Shown here piece after piece: positions 61,590 to 64,000 of a DNA stretch of 64,000 nucleotides. Position numbers and translations under genes: made by a program. Below the pieces are notes generated by a model, which was not told the origin of the DNA, searched no databases, and saw nothing but the letters and a program-made list of their open reading frames with translations. This DNA comes from Burkholderia sp. MS389 (GTDB lineage: Bacteria > Pseudomonadota > Gammaproteobacteria > Burkholderiales > Burkholderiaceae). The first letter of the stretch is position 1. Each line of letters opens with the position of its first letter. Location of the stretch: the NCBI RefSeq assembly GCF_016899425.1, contig NZ_CP045994.1, positions 930,001 to 994,000 on the forward strand. The letters are read 5' to 3'.

Positions 61590-62162
61590 TCAGATGCCGA
61601 ACATCGTCAGCGACACGGCGGCGCGCGTGACGATCATCAGCAGCACCTGCACGATCACGAACAGCAGGATCGGCGACAGGTCGATGCCGCCGAGGTTCGG
61701 AATCACGCGGCGCAGCGGGTTCAGGAACGGCGCGGTGAGCTGGTAGAGGATCGGCATTGCCGGCGAGCGCGGGTTGAGCCACGACAGCAGCGCCATCAGG
61801 ATCGTCATCCAGATCACGAGGTTGAGCGCCCACTTCACGACGGTGAGCAGCGCGACCACGACGAGCGTCGCGATCACGGCGGCCGGATCGAAGCCGGCCA
61901 TCACGACCATCAGCACGACATAGACGAGCGCGGTGAGCAGTGCGGCGACGACGCTGGCCCAGTCGATGCCGCGTACGCCCGCGATCACGCGGCGCAGCGG
62001 CAGCACGAGCCAGTTGGTCGCCTGCAGCACGGCTTGCGTGACGGGGTTGTACGGCGGCACGCGGACGGCCTGCATCCAGACGCGCAGAATCAGCGCGGCG
62101 CCGAATAGCGTGAAGACGGTATTGAGCAGAAAACGGGCGATCTCGCCGAACATCGTTGGCAT
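61590..62162 (-). CDS. YggT-family membrane protein
   Basis: 190 residues with two YGGT repeats: ILRVWMQAVRVPPYNPVTQA leading to LVLPLRRVIAGVRGIDWAS, and MALLSWLNPRSPAMPILYQL leading to PFLNPLRRVIPNLGGIDLSP. Four or five membrane spans. In many bacteria YggT helps osmotic adaptation or cell division; here the role is inferred only from family. Confidence 0.92.
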   Translation of the reverse strand: MPTMFGEIARFLLNTVFTLFGAALILRVWMQAVRVPPYNPVTQAVLQATNWLVLPLRRVIAGVRGIDWASVVAALLTALVYVVLMVVMAGFDPAAVIATLVVVALLTVVKWALNLVIWMTILMALLSWLNPRSPAMPILYQLTAPFLNPLRRVIPNLGGIDLSPILLFVIVQVLLMIVTRAAVSLTMFGI

Positions 62163-62228
62163 CCTTTTTATACAGTCAGTAGCGTGCGGCCGCCAACGCC
62201 GGTTGGCGGCGCATCGGCCGACACCTTA

Positions 62229-63170
62229 TCACGCCTCGTCGCGCGACGGGGAGGGGGGCGCGGCGGGGTGGGCGGCCATCCGCGCCAGCGAGGTTTCGAC
62301 GGCTTCGGCCAGCGCCGGCAGCGATGCCGGCGGCGGCGCGCGCTTCGCCGCGAGCGCGACCGCGCGGCGCGTCAGCAGCGCATACAGCGCCGCGTGATCG
62401 CCGCCGCGCGCTTCGAGCAGCGCGAGCTGGCGCTCGACGATGGCCGTGTCGCCGCGCGATACCGGCCCGGCCAGCGCATTCGCGAGCCCCTTGTCGCGCG
62501 CGGTCTCGATCGTGCCGGCGAGCATCGGCAACAGCGCGCGCAGCGCGGCGTCCTCGTCGAAACCGAGGCCGCGCCACAGCTCGACCGCTTCCGACAGCCC
62601 ACACAGCGCGAAGCTCGCCGCGTAGTGGGCGGCCGCGTGATACAGCATCCGGCCGCCGGCCGGAATCGACAGCGGATGACAGCCGAGTGCGGCGGCAAGT
62701 CGCAGCAGCGTCGCGTGCAGCGCACCGTCCGCTTCGATCGTGACCGAGCAGCCGTCGATGCGTGCGAGGTCGGCGTCGGTGCCGCCGAACAGATAGAGCG
62801 GATGGAAGCCGCCGGTGGCCGCGCCTTGCTGCTTCGCCGGATCGAGCAGCGCGACCGGCGATGCGCCGCTGCAATGGACGACCGCCTGGCCGGCCGCGCG
62901 CGATGCGTCGAAGCGCAGCGCCGCGGCGCTCGACGCGAGATGATCGTCGGGCGTGGTCAGGAAGATCAGCTCGGCGGCGTCGACCACCTGCTGCGGGTTA
63001 TCGACCGCGCGGCAACCGGCGATGCGCGCGGCGAGGCCGGCGGCCGACGCGGGCGTGCGGCTCGCGATCGCGACGACGGGGAAGCCGGCCTGCGCGAAAC
63101 GCTGCGCGACACACCGCGCGAGGCGGCCGGCGCCGATGAAGCCGAGGCGGGGTGTGTCGGGAAGCGGCAT
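62229..63170 (-). CDS. DUF2520 Rossmann protein (NADP oxidoreductase/ProC-like)
   Basis: 313 residues. N-terminal NAD(P) fold PRLGFIGAGRLARCVAQRFA, VVAIASRTPASAAGLAARIA, ELIFLTTPDDHLA and AVVHCSGASPVALLDPAKQQ; the C-terminal DUF2520 helical domain includes MLYHAAAHYAASFALCGLSE. ATG 63170 opens the Rossmann domain; a frame extension to 63227 is ignored. About 66 bp upstream of yggT, same strand, likely an operon. Substrate unknown. Confidence 0.88.
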   Translation of the reverse strand: MPLPDTPRLGFIGAGRLARCVAQRFAQAGFPVVAIASRTPASAAGLAARIAGCRAVDNPQQVVDAAELIFLTTPDDHLASSAAALRFDASRAAGQAVVHCSGASPVALLDPAKQQGAATGGFHPLYLFGGTDADLARIDGCSVTIEADGALHATLLRLAAALGCHPLSIPAGGRMLYHAAAHYAASFALCGLSEAVELWRGLGFDEDAALRALLPMLAGTIETARDKGLANALAGPVSRGDTAIVERQLALLEARGGDHAALYALLTRRAVALAAKRAPPPASLPALAEAVETSLARMAAHPAAPPSPSRDEA

Positions 63171-63683
63171 GGCGGCGGATGTCAGCAAAAACGAAGCAAC
63201 CGCCAGTATCGCAGGAATGACGGCCATTTCGCGGAAGGCCGGCTGCGGGGCTGCCGCGTGTATGAATTACCGGTAGGCAGTGAGGCCGATGCGCGGCCGG
63301 CGTCCGCCACCGCGGCGAATCAGGGGCGCGGAATCCGACCCCTAAACACCGCGCCGCTGCATCCGGCCTGGAATGTCGGCATGTTGTCTCGAATTTGTAA
63401 TCGTTCATTACGTACGCGTGCCCGCTGCGCCCGCCGGATCCGGTAAGACTGACCGGTCGGCGTGCCGCGACCCGATCCCTCGGACGGAATCGCGCGACCG
63501 GCAAGGAACGCGGCCCATGTCGGGCGCCGCGCCGGACGGCCGCTGCGGCCGCGTGCAATTGCAATTTGCAACAAATGGATGATACGCGCGGGGCGGGTTT
63601 TCGCTACATTGCTTCCATGCGACGTGCATGCCCGCCGTTGCCGACAGGAGCGCCTAAAATACCGCTCCAGCAGGAGAATCGAA
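63171..63683. other. Intergenic region
   Basis: About 510 bases without a supported gene. Several overlapping short frames exist on both strands, but none has a credible start plus domain. The promoter of the plus-strand surface protein should be in its last 150 bases; TAAAAT at 63654-63659 is a possible -10 without a well-spaced -35. Confidence 0.4.
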
Positions 63684-63992
63684 GTGAAAAAGCTCATTCC
63701 GTTCATCGCCGCCGCCGCGCTGGGCCTGGGTGCCGCGAGCGCCGCGCAGGCTCACGTGTCGATCGGGGTCGGCATCGGCATCCCGGTCGCACCCGCTTAC
63801 CCCGTCTACGCACCGCCGCCGCCCGTGTACTACGCGCCGCCGCCTCCGCCCGTGTACTACGCGCCGGCGCCGGCCTACTACGCGCCGCCGCCCGCGGTGG
63901 TCGTCGGCGGCTACGGTGGTGGCTACTACGGTCGCCCGTACTGGCGCCATGGTTACGGCGGCTGGGGCCATCATGGCTACTGGCGTCGCTGA
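63684..63992 (+). CDS. Secreted proline/tyrosine-rich (PXPV-type) repeat protein
   Basis: 102 residues from GTG 63684 (CAGGAG site). A Sec signal KKLIPFIAAAALGLGAASAA ends near AQA. The mature part has VSIGVGIGIPV, then repeats of the type PPPPVYYAP (about three), and a Gly/Tyr/His/Arg-rich end (GGYYGRPYWRHGYGGWGHHG). Such small Pro/Tyr-rich exported proteins are common in Burkholderia; function unknown. Low-complexity, so homology must be judged with care. Confidence 0.88.
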   Translation: MKKLIPFIAAAALGLGAASAAQAHVSIGVGIGIPVAPAYPVYAPPPPVYYAPPPPPVYYAPAPAYYAPPPAVVVGGYGGGYYGRPYWRHGYGGWGHHGYWRR

Positions 63993-64000
63993 TTCGTCCC

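Overview
The window looks like a chromosome 1 segment of a Burkholderia species, most likely the Burkholderia cepacia complex. This rests on the high GC and codon use of the housekeeping parts, an rml/wbiGHI-type O-antigen locus, a Kdo 3-hydroxylase gene between waaC and waaA, and a urea transporter joined to a urease operon. No database search was possible, so the species is an inference.

Layout. (1) 1-9650, plus strand, visibly lower GC than the rest: rmlA (cut by the window edge), rmlC and rmlD for dTDP-L-rhamnose; an RfbF-like rhamnosyltransferase; a Wzm/Wzt ABC exporter; a sulfotransferase-like gene; an SDR epimerase; a WbbM-like double glycosyltransferase (DUF4422 + GT8); and glf (UDP-galactopyranose mutase). 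The wzm-wzt-wbbM-glf set matches the logic of the D-galactan I operon of Klebsiella O2a. (2) 9703-13106, minus strand: two CgeB-like glycosyltransferase genes, one an 813-residue two-transferase fusion. (3) 13448-18233, plus, returning to high GC: a glycosyltransferase, then wbiG, wbiH and wbiI. (4) 18714-24589, an AT-richer block: two lipoprotein proteases of unrelated families (S53 and S8), each with a six-repeat bulb-type lectin tail, separated by a decayed copy of the polyprenyl-phosphate sugar-phosphate transferase gene at 24590. (5) 24590-30026, minus: that intact transferase, galE, two glycosyltransferases and a Wzx-type flippase. (6) 30273-35142, plus: phosphomannomutase, then LPS core genes waaC, kdoO and waaA.

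(7) 35206-46624, minus: a complete urea uptake and urease block, urtABCDE-ureDABCEFG. Two matches to the sigma-54 promoter consensus lie upstream of urtA and ureA, with NtrC-like palindromes further up, so nitrogen control is likely. (8) 46982-64000: mixed housekeeping and small accessory genes: rhodanese, Pcm, HemN, a YkgJ protein with a DUF1439 lipoprotein, UppP, TrmB, tRNA-Gly(CCC), a cupin, a tartrate-dehydratase-like enzyme, a split chromate transporter, a DeoR regulator, NudK with a DUF4406 protein, a Sir2 deacetylase, a third secreted S53 protease, CrcB with a DUF190 protein, YggT, a DUF2520 protein and a proline/tyrosine-rich surface protein.

The most unusual parts are the galactan-type polymerase module inside a rhamnose/Wbi locus, the pair of lectin-tailed proteases framed by duplicated transferase DNA, and the paired sigma-54 promoters of the urea block.
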